From assembly GCA_045627365.1 (NCBI GenBank), contig JAZQNN010000036.1, forward strand, positions 34,406 through 98,405: a stretch of 64,000 nucleotides of DNA, given 5' to 3'. Positions 25,412-33,467 of this stretch are shown here, piece by piece (within the stretch, counting starts at the first letter, position 1; each line of letters opens with the position of its first letter). The notes under the pieces were generated by a model. That model made no database searches. It worked only from the letters and a program-made list of their open reading frames with translations, and was not told the origin of the DNA. The DNA comes from RGIG5612 sp045627365. Its GTDB lineage: Bacteria > Bacillota > Clostridia > Lachnospirales > Lachnospiraceae. The position numbers and the translations under genes were made by a program.

Positions 25412-25549
25412 GCCCCGCAGAAGGCTCGTTCCGGGTAGACCAACGTCACACAGAAAGATCCGCTTAGTGCTGCTTCGTTCCCGACCTGACACGGTTCACA
25501 GTTTTCTGTTGCATTGGGCCCAAAAGTCATCGCGGCCTGCGGGGCTATG
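25412..25549 (-). ncRNA. ffs: Signal recognition particle RNA (small bacterial type)
   Basis: On the minus strand the 5' end (AGCCCCGCAGGCC) pairs with the 3' end (GCCTTCTGCGGGGCT) to close a long rod. The apical part has the universal SRP domain IV core: GTGAACCGTGTCAGG, then GGAA, then AGCAGCACTAAG. A T-run follows the 3' end (ATTTTTTGC), completing a terminator. About 135 nt, close to 4.5S size, with no Alu domain seen. It guides Ffh/FtsY-dependent protein targeting. Its place directly upstream of dnaX matches the scr-dnaX-yaaK-recR order of Bacillus. Confidence 0.93.
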
Positions 25550-25555
25550 TGGCAA

Positions 25556-25584
25556 ATTATAGTCACGGCCTCCCATTTAGTCAA
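25556..25584 (-). promoter_or_regulatory. SRP RNA promoter
   Basis: Minus strand TTGACT, 17 nt, TATAAT: near consensus, with the RNA expected to begin about 7 nt later at the 5' end of the rod. Confidence 0.85.
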
Positions 25585-25618
25585 GAAAAAAGAAGCTCAC
25601 GGCTTGTCCGTGAGCTTC
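25583..25618 (-). terminator. Terminator after tadA
   Basis: Perfect 11-bp stem (25592-25602 with 25608-25618), 5-nt loop, followed on the minus strand by a T-rich run. Its tail touches the -35 box of the SRP RNA promoter. Confidence 0.88.
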
Positions 25619-25634
25619 CCAAAATGAATACATT

Positions 25635-26114
25635 TTATTGATTATCCACGGTATTGCCTTTTCTTAGCGCCGCGAAAAACTCTTTCAGAATGGCTGAGCA
25701 TTTCTCTGCCATCACGCCGGTGATGACTTCCACATAGTGGTTCAGTCCGGCGACCTCAAACATGTTCAGAAGGCTTCCTGCAAATCCCGCCTTCGGATTC
25801 ATCGCCCCTATGAACAGTTTCCTGATCCTGGCCTGGATTATTGCTCCCGAACACATCTGGCAGGGTTCGAGGGTCACATACATTTCCGCTCCGTCAAGCC
25901 GCCAGTCCCCCGTCTTCTTGCAGGCCTTCTCGATAGCCATGATCTCCGCATGGGCTATCGCCGAATGATCCCTCATCCTGCGGTTATATCCCCGCCCGAT
26001 GATCTCGTCATTCATTACGATCACGCAGCCGATCGGGACTTCGTTATACCTGGCTGCTTTGCGGGCCTCTTTCAGGGCCTCTCTCATATACTGTTCTTCA
26101 CGCGAAAGCTGCAT
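25635..26114 (-). CDS. tadA: tRNA-specific adenosine deaminase
   Basis: 159 residues from the ATG at 26114; a GTG at 26123 is an alternative that would overlap the GH25 stop. The zinc and catalytic motif HAEIMAIEKA and the PCQMC pair define the cytidine-deaminase fold, and the tRNA-type signature EVPIGCVIV with RDHSAIAHAE supports TadA. It converts A34 to inosine in the tRNA-Arg anticodon. Placed directly after a GH25 protein, and ended by a strong hairpin just before the SRP RNA. Confidence 0.9.
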   Translation of the reverse strand: MQLSREEQYMREALKEARKAARYNEVPIGCVIVMNDEIIGRGYNRRMRDHSAIAHAEIMAIEKACKKTGDWRLDGAEMYVTLEPCQMCSGAIIQARIRKLFIGAMNPKAGFAGSLLNMFEVAGLNHYVEVITGVMAEKCSAILKEFFAALRKGNTVDNQ

Positions 26115-26119
26115 CTTTA

Positions 26120-27709
26120 TCACTTTTCGATCAGGCGGACGCTCAGATCACAAGGCTTGGAGAATCCCGGAAGATCGGCTTCCTGTGTGAACTGCCACAT
26201 TGAGAATGCATGTGTACACTCGCAAAGGTCAGAATAGTTAGCGACCCAGAATTCGTACTCGCCCGGCCACAACAGCATATTCTCTTCAAACCAGCTCTTA
26301 TTTGCGTATATTCCGGCTTCATATCCGGCCGCTTCGATAGTCTCGCAGAATGCCTTAGCCAGCTTGGTATACTGAATCTTGGTCTGGTTGTTGAATCTTG
26401 ATCCTTCCAGAGTCGGCTCTCCTGCCGCATCTTCAAACCATGTATCCTCGGCGTCATAGTAGATAGGAAGTGAAAGCTCATATCCTGCCACATGATCAAG
26501 AACATAGTTTGCTTCTTCTATCGCTTCTTCCTCGGTAGTAGCCTGTGAGAAGAAGTAAACGCCGGTCTTCATGCCCGAAGCGATTGCTCTTTGGATATTG
26601 TCCCAGTATGCGGTATCTTCCATGATGATACCATCTGCGTAGCCTCTGTATCCGACACGGATAACTGCGCCCCATACAGCGGTGTTGTTGTAAGCTGTCT
26701 GCCAATCGATATATCCGTTCCAGTCAGATGCGTCAACAACGAACTTGGATGTATATCCGACTCCACCGTAGTAGTGAAGGTTGTAATTTTCGTATTCCTC
26801 AGTCACCCAATCAGCAGCATTAGCAAACTCGTTAAGAGGCATCTGATCTTCGTGGCTTACACCCTCAACCTCTTCATGATATCTGCCGGAAACGTCCGTA
26901 GTGCTGACATAACCAAACCAGCAGTTATCGTCAACAACGAAGTACCAGTCCTCATCGATTGCCTTAAGTATGCGGAGTTTGGTTCCGTCTTTGATCGAAG
27001 TTACGACGTTAGCTTTTGTACCGCCTGATACTCTCATATAGATATCGTCACCGTCATCACCTGCTGCGTCGCAGTATTCCATCCGTCCGAGTTTATATCT
27101 GATAAGGACTCTGTTCGGATCGGTAAAGAATGACGTTTCGGAATCCGAGATCTCATCTACGAAATTCATGCAGACATAGATGTCTTCCTTGTAGTCGATG
27201 GCAACCACGTAATCCGTATCGTAATAATTGCCGTCTAAGGTGTAGCTCTTTTCACCGACATAGGCAACATACATTGAATTGGTATCGGTTACGGCGATCG
27301 CGTTTTCCTTCTCGTCATAACGGTACCTGTCGTCAATGTTGTATCTGATGATGCCCATGCGGACATATATGAATCCGTCCTTCTCAACTGCACGGTTGCC
27401 GATAAGCTGATCATCGAGGAAAATCGCGTACTCGTTCGGTTCAGCGGCCGCGATCTTATTATCCGGATCAGTCTCATCTGCAGACAGCCTGTAGTAGTCC
27501 GTCAGGTTCGCCTTGACAACTGATGGCTTACGGGCATCGATGATATTGGTCTTGACCCATTTGTAGCCCAAAAAGCCCAGAACAACTACTGCGATGAGTA
27601 TAACTGCAAGAGCGATATAACTTACAAGATTCTGCTTGCGGCGTCTCCTGCGTCTTTTCTTCTTTCTTTGGCGTTCTCTTTCTCTGTCTATAGTTCTATT
27701 GCCAGCCAT
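26120..27709 (-). CDS. Membrane-anchored GH25 lysozyme-like protein
   Basis: 529 residues. A very basic cytoplasmic N-terminus (a run of Lys/Arg at 15-25) precedes one membrane segment (about 28-50), so the rest lies outside. The middle (about 80-290) holds beta-strand regions, including an SH3-like part (VTSIKDGTKLRILKAIDED, NCWFGYVST). The C-terminal GH25 domain (about 310-525) shows VVDASDWNGYIDW, VIRVGYRGY, TGVYFFSQA, the active-site strand PIYYDAED and EAGIYANKSWF. Probable muramidase acting on peptidoglycan. AGAGG precedes the ATG at 27709. The stop overlaps the tadA GTG alternative, so the two genes are cotranscribed. Confidence 0.85.
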   Translation of the reverse strand: MAGNRTIDRERERQRKKKRRRRRRKQNLVSYIALAVILIAVVVLGFLGYKWVKTNIIDARKPSVVKANLTDYYRLSADETDPDNKIAAAEPNEYAIFLDDQLIGNRAVEKDGFIYVRMGIIRYNIDDRYRYDEKENAIAVTDTNSMYVAYVGEKSYTLDGNYYDTDYVVAIDYKEDIYVCMNFVDEISDSETSFFTDPNRVLIRYKLGRMEYCDAAGDDGDDIYMRVSGGTKANVVTSIKDGTKLRILKAIDEDWYFVVDDNCWFGYVSTTDVSGRYHEEVEGVSHEDQMPLNEFANAADWVTEEYENYNLHYYGGVGYTSKFVVDASDWNGYIDWQTAYNNTAVWGAVIRVGYRGYADGIIMEDTAYWDNIQRAIASGMKTGVYFFSQATTEEEAIEEANYVLDHVAGYELSLPIYYDAEDTWFEDAAGEPTLEGSRFNNQTKIQYTKLAKAFCETIEAAGYEAGIYANKSWFEENMLLWPGEYEFWVANYSDLCECTHAFSMWQFTQEADLPGFSKPCDLSVRLIEK

Positions 27710-27762
27710 AATACACCTCTTTCTGATGCAGCAAAGCTTGTTTCCAATATGTGTGGGCATTG

Positions 27763-27792
27763 ATTATACCACAGCAGGCAGTGTCTTTACAA
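27763..27792 (-). promoter_or_regulatory. Promoter of the GH25-tadA operon
   Basis: Minus strand TTGTAA, 18 nt, TATAAT with an upstream TG (extended -10), about 55 nt before the GH25 ATG. Confidence 0.7.
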
Positions 27793-27796
27793 CTAT

Positions 27797-27826
27797 ATAA
27801 AAAGGGGCCTCGCAAAAGGTCCCTTT
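27797..27826 (-). terminator. Terminator after the 76-residue gene
   Basis: Minus strand AAAGGGACC and GGCCCCTTT form a 9-bp stem with one mismatch or wobble, followed by a T-run. It follows the stop at 27847 by about 20 nt. Confidence 0.7.
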
Positions 27827-27846
27827 GAAATAACATGTTTTCGGCA

Positions 27847-28077
27847 TCAGAAAGCTCTCACCGCATCGAAATTCAGTTTCTCGAGATGTCCTTCCCGATT
27901 CGTGATGTAGTCGCGCATATAGTCGCATTCCTCATTAAAAACGCAGCTCATCGCAATATCTTCAGGCCGTGCTCCTGTGCCGTCAAGCAAAAGGCTGGTC
28001 CCCCTGCTTTCCACGTTTTCCAGCTCGCACCTCAGTGAGAGGTACTCCACAAATTTCATCTTATGTTCATCTGTCAT
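27847..28077 (-). CDS. Small protein of unknown function (76 residues)
   Basis: 76 residues, soluble, slightly acidic, no signal or membrane segment. AGGA lies about 14 nt before the ATG, a rather long spacing. A good terminator downstream supports a real transcription unit. The sequence reads as a compact helical protein with a strand-like middle (SLLLDGTGARPEDIAMSC), and no motif is recognised. It stands alone between the GH25-tadA operon and mecA. Confidence 0.55.
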   Translation of the reverse strand: MTDEHKMKFVEYLSLRCELENVESRGTSLLLDGTGARPEDIAMSCVFNEECDYMRDYITNREGHLEKLNFDAVRAF

Positions 28078-28352
28078 TTTTCGAATTCATTCCTTTCCGC
28101 TCAAAATAGATTTTTTCACGGGAAGAAGCAGCGTTTTTCCCAAAAAAGGTGCTCCGTGATAATCAAAAAACGCCGCTCTCACCCCCGGCAAAAATTCATC
28201 AGTTAACAAGCGAAATATCATGCTCCGAACGAAGCAAAAAAGAGTTCAGCCCGCAGCGGGCAAAATGTGAATAAAAAGTCTCTCTGATATGATGAAAATA
28301 TTATATTATTTGACTCTTGACATTGCAACACAATTCCTTTATTTTTTCATAT
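28078..28352. other. 275-nt intergenic region with structured sequence
   Basis: No coding frame is supported. On the plus strand CACGG (28117-28121) pairs with CCGTG (28154-28158), and inside AGCA pairs with TGCT, forming a nested hairpin. Further on, GCCCG-CAG-CGGGC is a small stem. The mecA promoter is at the right edge. A leader of the small minus-strand gene or a short RNA is possible but not shown. Confidence 0.35.
28317..28345 (+). promoter_or_regulatory. mecA-pot operon promoter (leaderless candidate)
   Basis: TTGACA (28317-28322), 17 nt, TATTTT (28340-28345). The ATG at 28353 starts 7 nt after the -10 box and no Shine-Dalgarno site exists. Confidence 0.65.
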
Positions 28353-29072
28353 ATGAAAATTGAACGTATAAGCGACAATCAAATAAAGTGCACATTAAAT
28401 CGTTCAGATCTGGCGTCTCGCCAGCTTAAGATGAGTGAGCTTGCGTACGGCACGGATAAGGCCAAAGATTTATTTCAGGATATGATGGATCAGGCTGCAG
28501 CTGAGCTTGATTTTGACGTGAATAATCTTCCTCTTATGGTAGAGGCCATTCCTGTCTCCATCGACTGTGTTGTTCTGATGGTAACCAAGATCGAAGACCC
28601 GGAAGACGTTGATACGGATTTTGCGGGATTCTCACCTCTTACGCAGACAGATGACGAGCAGGAGCCGCCCTTGGATTTCGTAGAGGAATTAGCCGGCATC
28701 TTCCGTGATGACATGCCGGATGGAGAATTTGCATTCCCGGACAATTCCAAAGACAATGCAACGCTTAAATCAGACAAGACTTCCAAGGAGCAGATGTTCT
28801 CCTTTGACAGCCTCGAGTCTGTTATTGAGTATGCTCATCATCTTGGCAGCTTTTCAGGTACTTCTTCTCTTTACAAGTCACCTGAAGGCGGACGTTATCA
28901 TTTGATTCTGGCCTCAGCCGCCGGAAACGCAGCTGATTTCAGCCGCGCATGTAACCTAGCAACCGAGTACGGCAGCAGGGAACCTTTAGGATTCGCCGGA
29001 AGTGCCTTTATTGACGAGCATTATGAGAAGATCCTCGGCGTAAGGGCAATTCAAAGCCTTGCTAATGTGTAA
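28353..29072 (+). CDS. mecA: MecA-like adaptor protein
   Basis: 239 residues. The N-terminal 80 residues match the MecA substrate-binding domain (MKIERISDNQIKCTL, then FQDMMDQAAAELDF). An acidic variable linker (about 85-150) leads to a C-terminal domain with SLESVIEYAHHL, which in MecA docks on ClpC. MecA brings unfolded or specific proteins to the ClpCP protease. The ATG at 28353 fits the family start; upstream codons to 28317 overlap the promoter. Its stop codon overlaps the potA start (TAATG), so the adaptor and a polyamine transporter share one operon. Confidence 0.8.
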   Translation: MKIERISDNQIKCTLNRSDLASRQLKMSELAYGTDKAKDLFQDMMDQAAAELDFDVNNLPLMVEAIPVSIDCVVLMVTKIEDPEDVDTDFAGFSPLTQTDDEQEPPLDFVEELAGIFRDDMPDGEFAFPDNSKDNATLKSDKTSKEQMFSFDSLESVIEYAHHLGSFSGTSSLYKSPEGGRYHLILASAAGNAADFSRACNLATEYGSREPLGFAGSAFIDEHYEKILGVRAIQSLANV

Positions 29073-30187
29073 TGAGCCTTATTTCTCTTCGGAACCTGTC
29101 AATGGAATTTGATGGGCAGCTTGTGCTGGATTCTATTAACCTCGACATCGAAAACAAACAGTTCGTAACCCTTCTGGGTCCATCGGGCTGTGGCAAAACC
29201 ACAACTCTCCGTATCATCGGCGGTTTTCAGGCCCCGACGCACGGAGAGGTTTTATTTGATGGGAAAAATATCAACGACGTTCCGGCCTATAAACGTCAGA
29301 TCAACACCGTCTTTCAGAATTATGCCCTGTTTCCGCACCTCGATGTCTATGACAACATCGCCTTCGGTCTTCGTATTTCCAAGCTCTCTGAGAAAGAAAT
29401 CGACATCCGCGTAAGTGAGATACTTGAAGCTGTATCCCTGCGCGGCTTTGAAAACCGCAAGGTCACATCTCTTTCAGGCGGTCAGCAGCAGCGTGTTGCT
29501 ATAGCCAGGGCTCTTATCAACAGGCCTAAGGTACTGTTGCTCGACGAGCCTTTGGGCGCTTTGGACCTGCGCCTCAGAAAGGACATGCAGAACGAACTCA
29601 AACGTATCCAGCAGGATATCGGCATCACGTTCGTTTACGTTACACACGACCAGGAGGAAGCCCTGGCCATGTCCGATACCGTTGTTGTTATGGATTCAGG
29701 CCGCATCCAGCACATCGGAACTCCGGAGGATATCTATAACGAGCCGGCAAATGCTTTTGTTGCCGACTTCATCGGTGAGTCCAATATCATTGACGGCATC
29801 ATGCTCCGCGACAAGCGCGTGAAGATGGTCGGCAAGGAATTCGACTGCTTAGACGGTGGATTTGCACCGAATGAGCCTGTTGACGTTGTTATCAGGCCTG
29901 AGGATATCGATATCGTTCCTGCTGATCAGGGACAGCTTCAGGGCACTGTAACATCAGTTACATTCAAAGGTGTTCATTACGATACGATCGTTGATTTCAA
30001 GGGCTTTAAGTGGCTTATCCAGACCACTGATTACCACGCAGTCGGCGAATATATCGGCATCCACCTTGTACCTTATGACCTGCATGTAATGAAGAAGAGC
30101 GAATACTCCGGACGTTTCGGAGACTACAGCTCATATTCAGAAGAATACGATGAAATTGCGATCGCTGACGATCCGGAAGAGGAGTAA
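29072..30187 (+). CDS. potA: Spermidine/putrescine ABC transporter ATPase
   Basis: 371 residues. Walker A GPSGCGKTT, Q-loop QNYALFPHL, signature LSGGQQQRVAIARAL, Walker B VLLLDEPLGALD, H-loop VTHDQEEA, and the C-terminal TOBE/OB regulatory domain (about 240-350). It powers uptake of polyamines in the membrane complex PotABCD. It starts in the mecA stop codon overlap. The neighbours potB, potC and potD follow in order. Confidence 0.92.
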   Translation: MSLISLRNLSMEFDGQLVLDSINLDIENKQFVTLLGPSGCGKTTTLRIIGGFQAPTHGEVLFDGKNINDVPAYKRQINTVFQNYALFPHLDVYDNIAFGLRISKLSEKEIDIRVSEILEAVSLRGFENRKVTSLSGGQQQRVAIARALINRPKVLLLDEPLGALDLRLRKDMQNELKRIQQDIGITFVYVTHDQEEALAMSDTVVVMDSGRIQHIGTPEDIYNEPANAFVADFIGESNIIDGIMLRDKRVKMVGKEFDCLDGGFAPNEPVDVVIRPEDIDIVPADQGQLQGTVTSVTFKGVHYDTIVDFKGFKWLIQTTDYHAVGEYIGIHLVPYDLHVMKKSEYSGRFGDYSSYSEEYDEIAIADDPEEE

Positions 30188-30189
30188 GC

Positions 30190-31005
30190 ATGAAGCGTAA
30201 AGCGCTGGCAGCTCCTTACATCGTATGGATGCTGCTTTTCACAATCATCCCATTGGGAATCGTTGTTTACTATACATTCACCGATTCCATCACCGGGCAG
30301 TTCACCTTATCCAATATCGTGAACATCAAGGATTACGCTCAGATTTTCTTAAGATCGATCTGGCTGAGCGTTGCGGCAACCGCGATCTGCCTTGTTATAG
30401 GCTATCCGGTAGCCTATGCCATCGCGCAGTGCAAACCGCGTATGCAGAGATTCCTGCAGCTTCTTGTTATGCTTCCTATGTGCATGAGCTTCCTTCTGAG
30501 AACTCTTGCCTGGGTCGCTTTGCTGGAAGATACAGGTATCATCAACAATTTCCTTGGTATGCTCGGCCTTAGCCCGCTTCCTCTTGTCAGGAACAGCGGT
30601 GCGGTGATCTTAGGCATGGTCTACAACTATCTGCCTTATATGATCCTCCCGCTTTATACGAGCATTATGAAGATCAATCCGAGGCTTATCGAGGCTGCTG
30701 AAGACCTGGGCTGCAACAAGGGCAAAGTCCTCACCAGGGTCATCCTGCCTCTTTCGCTTCCGGGCGTTGCCTCCGGCATAACCATGGTTTTCGTACCTGC
30801 CGTATCGACATTCTACATTTCCCAGAAACTCGGCTCACCGGGCACAGTAATGGTCGGCGATATTATCGAGTCGCAGTTTAAGTCTGCTTACAATCCGAAT
30901 CTGGGAGCCGCAATGTCTTTGATCCTGATGATACTGATATTCATCTGCGTCGGCATTACGAACCACTTCACAAAATCTGAAGATGACGAGGTGATCTTAT
31001 CATGA
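30190..31005 (+). CDS. potB: Spermidine/putrescine ABC transporter permease PotB
   Basis: 271 residues with six membrane segments. The EAA loop that contacts the ATPase is EAAEDLGCNKGKVLTRVILP. GAGGAG precedes the ATG, 2 nt after potA. It forms the membrane channel with PotC; the 4-nt overlap with potC supports coupled translation. Confidence 0.92.
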   Translation: MKRKALAAPYIVWMLLFTIIPLGIVVYYTFTDSITGQFTLSNIVNIKDYAQIFLRSIWLSVAATAICLVIGYPVAYAIAQCKPRMQRFLQLLVMLPMCMSFLLRTLAWVALLEDTGIINNFLGMLGLSPLPLVRNSGAVILGMVYNYLPYMILPLYTSIMKINPRLIEAAEDLGCNKGKVLTRVILPLSLPGVASGITMVFVPAVSTFYISQKLGSPGTVMVGDIIESQFKSAYNPNLGAAMSLILMILIFICVGITNHFTKSEDDEVILS

Positions 31006-31817
31006 AGAAATTTTCCAAGATATTCACCGTCATCATTTTCATCTTCCTGTATGCGCCTATACTGGTGCTGGTCGTAGCCTCATTCAGTTCAAGCATGGAT
31101 CCGGCCGTATTCGGAGGTTTCACGTTCAGCAGATACAGTGAGCTTTTTAAGGACTCCGACCTTTTGAGTCTCCTGCTCAACTCTGTTATCATCGCTGTTG
31201 TATCGACCTTGATCGCGACAGTACTTGGTACTATGGCATCTCTTGGCATTTTCAGCATGAAGAGCCGTATGAGATCCGTTGTAATGACGGTGACCAATAT
31301 CCCGATGACCAACCCGGACATCGTAACCGGTGTTGCTCTGGCACTTCTTTTCGTTTTCACGGGCACGTTCATCAAGTCCAACTCCATCTTAGGCTTTTGG
31401 ACGCTCCTTATCGCGCACATAACGTTCAACCTGCCTTACGTAATTTTGAATGTTATGCCGAAGCTTCACCAGATGGATCCGCACCTGACCGAGGCTGCCA
31501 TGGACCTTGGCTGCACTCCGCTGCAGGCATTTTTCAAAGTTACTATTCACGAGATCATGCCGGGCGTCATCGCCGGAGCACTTATGAGCTTCACGATGTC
31601 TCTGGACGATTTCGTTATTTCTTACTTCGTGACCGGTTCAAGCTTCATCACGCTTCCTGTTGAGATCTACAACTACACCAAGAAGCCTATCCATCCGAAG
31701 CTTTATGCACTGTTCACGCTGATGTTCGTCCTCATCCTGATCATGATGATCCTGATGAATGTGTTCCAGGCCAAAGGCGAGAAGCAGTCCAAACTCCGCC
31801 GCGAAGGAGGTATGTAA
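31002..31817 (+). CDS. potC: Spermidine/putrescine ABC transporter permease PotC
   Basis: 271 residues, six membrane segments, EAA loop EAAMDLGCTPLQAFFKVTI. Family landmark SFTMSLDDFVISYFVTG is present in the C-terminal third. It overlaps potB by 4 nt (ATGA), and the potD start follows its stop at once with the Shine-Dalgarno sequence AAGGAGG inside the potC end. Confidence 0.92.
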   Translation: MKKFSKIFTVIIFIFLYAPILVLVVASFSSSMDPAVFGGFTFSRYSELFKDSDLLSLLLNSVIIAVVSTLIATVLGTMASLGIFSMKSRMRSVVMTVTNIPMTNPDIVTGVALALLFVFTGTFIKSNSILGFWTLLIAHITFNLPYVILNVMPKLHQMDPHLTEAAMDLGCTPLQAFFKVTIHEIMPGVIAGALMSFTMSLDDFVISYFVTGSSFITLPVEIYNYTKKPIHPKLYALFTLMFVLILIMMILMNVFQAKGEKQSKLRREGGM

Positions 31818-31818
31818 T

Positions 31819-33036
31819 ATGAGAAAATTCAGTCGAGTTCTTTCCATAATACTTGCCGTGCTGGTAGTCCTTCTCGGCTCTTTCGTTTTCGAGGGTGAAG
31901 CTTTTGCAGCAGGCGATACCGTGACTATCAATGTTTATAACTGGGGTCAGTATATTTCCGACGGCACTGACGGATACATCGATGTCATTGCCGAATTTGA
32001 GGCTGCATATCCGGACATCAAGGTCAATTACATGACCTACGATACCAACGAAAGCATGTACACCAAACTTCAGACCGGCGGTGCATCGTACGATGTTATC
32101 TTCCCGTCCGATTACATGGTGGAAAAGCTTATCGAAGAAGATATGCTTCTGGAGCTGGATCTGAACAATATTCCGAATTTCGAATATATCGATGAGGAAT
32201 ACAGAAATATGATCTTTGATCCGGGCAACCGTTATTCGGTGCCTTACACCTGGAGCTATTCCGCGATCATTTACAACAGCCGCTATGTCAACGAAGAAGA
32301 TCTTACCGGTTGGGATATTATGTGGAATCCGACATATGCAGGCAAGATCCTGATGTACGATACTCCGCGTGAAGCTTACGGCATTGCAGAGATCCTTTTA
32401 GGAATCGACGTTAATACAGAAGACCCCGATGAACTTGCCCGTGCGACCGAGAAGCTTAAAGAGCAAAAGCCTCTGGTTCAGAGCTACGTAATGGATCAGA
32501 TCTACGATAAGATGGACCGTGCCGAAGCATGGGTCGCCGCGTACTTTGCAGGCGACTATCTGATGATGGCGGTAGATAACGAAGACCTTCAGTTCTTCGT
32601 GCCGGAAGAAGGCTTCAACTACTTCGTGGACAACATGTGCATTCCTAAATGCGCTGAGCACAAGGAGGAGGCTGAAATATTCATCAATTTCCTGTGCGAT
32701 CCGGAAATCAGCGGTCAGAACATGGAATATTTAGGCTATGCCTCACCGGAGACAGCAGCCAGAGATTACATGGATCCTGAGGTCGCATCAGACGAGATAA
32801 CTTTCCCTCCTGAGGAAGTTCTTTCACATGGCGTAATTTATCAGTCTCTATCCGTTGAGGGCACCCAGCTTATGAACGAGCTGTGGCTGTCAGTAAAGAC
32901 CGACGACAATACCTTAGGACTGTATCTGTGGGTAACCGGAGGCGCGATCGTACTCGTCGTTGCCCTTTGGCTGATTCTCGGAATACGTAAAAAACGCCGC
33001 ATCGCAAGACGCGGCACCTATAAGAAGGATGAATAA
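31819..33036 (+). CDS. potD: Polyamine-binding protein PotD with C-terminal membrane anchor
   Basis: 405 residues from the ATG at 31819. A signal peptide ends near AFAA (about 31) without a lipobox cysteine. The mature type II binding domain begins VTINVYNWGQYIS, the usual PotD/PotF opening, and includes DVIFPSDYMVEKL and VPYTWSYSAIIYN. Unlike typical Gram-positive PotD lipoproteins, it ends in a hydrophobic segment (about 366-388, LWVTGGAIVLVVALWLILGI) and a basic tail, so it is probably held by a C-terminal anchor. It captures polyamines for PotABC. The next gene overlaps its stop codon. Confidence 0.88.
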   Translation: MRKFSRVLSIILAVLVVLLGSFVFEGEAFAAGDTVTINVYNWGQYISDGTDGYIDVIAEFEAAYPDIKVNYMTYDTNESMYTKLQTGGASYDVIFPSDYMVEKLIEEDMLLELDLNNIPNFEYIDEEYRNMIFDPGNRYSVPYTWSYSAIIYNSRYVNEEDLTGWDIMWNPTYAGKILMYDTPREAYGIAEILLGIDVNTEDPDELARATEKLKEQKPLVQSYVMDQIYDKMDRAEAWVAAYFAGDYLMMAVDNEDLQFFVPEEGFNYFVDNMCIPKCAEHKEEAEIFINFLCDPEISGQNMEYLGYASPETAARDYMDPEVASDEITFPPEEVLSHGVIYQSLSVEGTQLMNELWLSVKTDDNTLGLYLWVTGGAIVLVVALWLILGIRKKRRIARRGTYKKDE

Positions 33037-33461
33037 TGCCTGAACAGGATAATTCCCGCACAACCAAAAAAGCCATTCCTTCATGGCTTCAAATGCTGAT
33101 TGCCTTTGCAGGCGGTTTTGTTCTGATGGGGATATTAATTCTGATACGAAAAGAAAATGTAACTGCGGAGCGTGACTGGCTGAGTATTGCCAGTGACTGC
33201 GCCGCAGTTCCTTTTTGTCTGTTTCTTGCGGGATGGCTCGCAATCGTTCTGTTCAGATTAAACCGGACCAGCCCGCGCGCTTATCAGAAATTTGTACGCA
33301 ACGAGACTAAGTCCGGTCAAATGCATAAGTATAATAATTTTGAAGAGTACCTCAAAGATCAGCCGAAACACCGCTTTAAAACATATGTCTTACTGGTTCC
33401 GTGCCTGTTCTTCTGCGTACTTGCCATCGTTCTGACTCTTTTCTGGTCAGGAGTCCTTTAA
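33036..33461 (+). CDS. Small membrane protein, DUF3899-like
   Basis: 141 residues with three membrane segments: about 19-37, 50-70 and 118-138, with a soluble stretch (FEEYLKDQPKHRFK) before the last. The overall plan resembles DUF3899 membrane proteins of Firmicutes, but this is a by-eye match only. Its start overlaps the potD stop (TAATG), so it is the last gene of the mecA-potABCD operon. A role with the transporter is possible by position but not shown. Confidence 0.5.
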   Translation: MPEQDNSRTTKKAIPSWLQMLIAFAGGFVLMGILILIRKENVTAERDWLSIASDCAAVPFCLFLAGWLAIVLFRLNRTSPRAYQKFVRNETKSGQMHKYNNFEEYLKDQPKHRFKTYVLLVPCLFFCVLAIVLTLFWSGVL

Positions 33462-33467
33462 GCAAAA

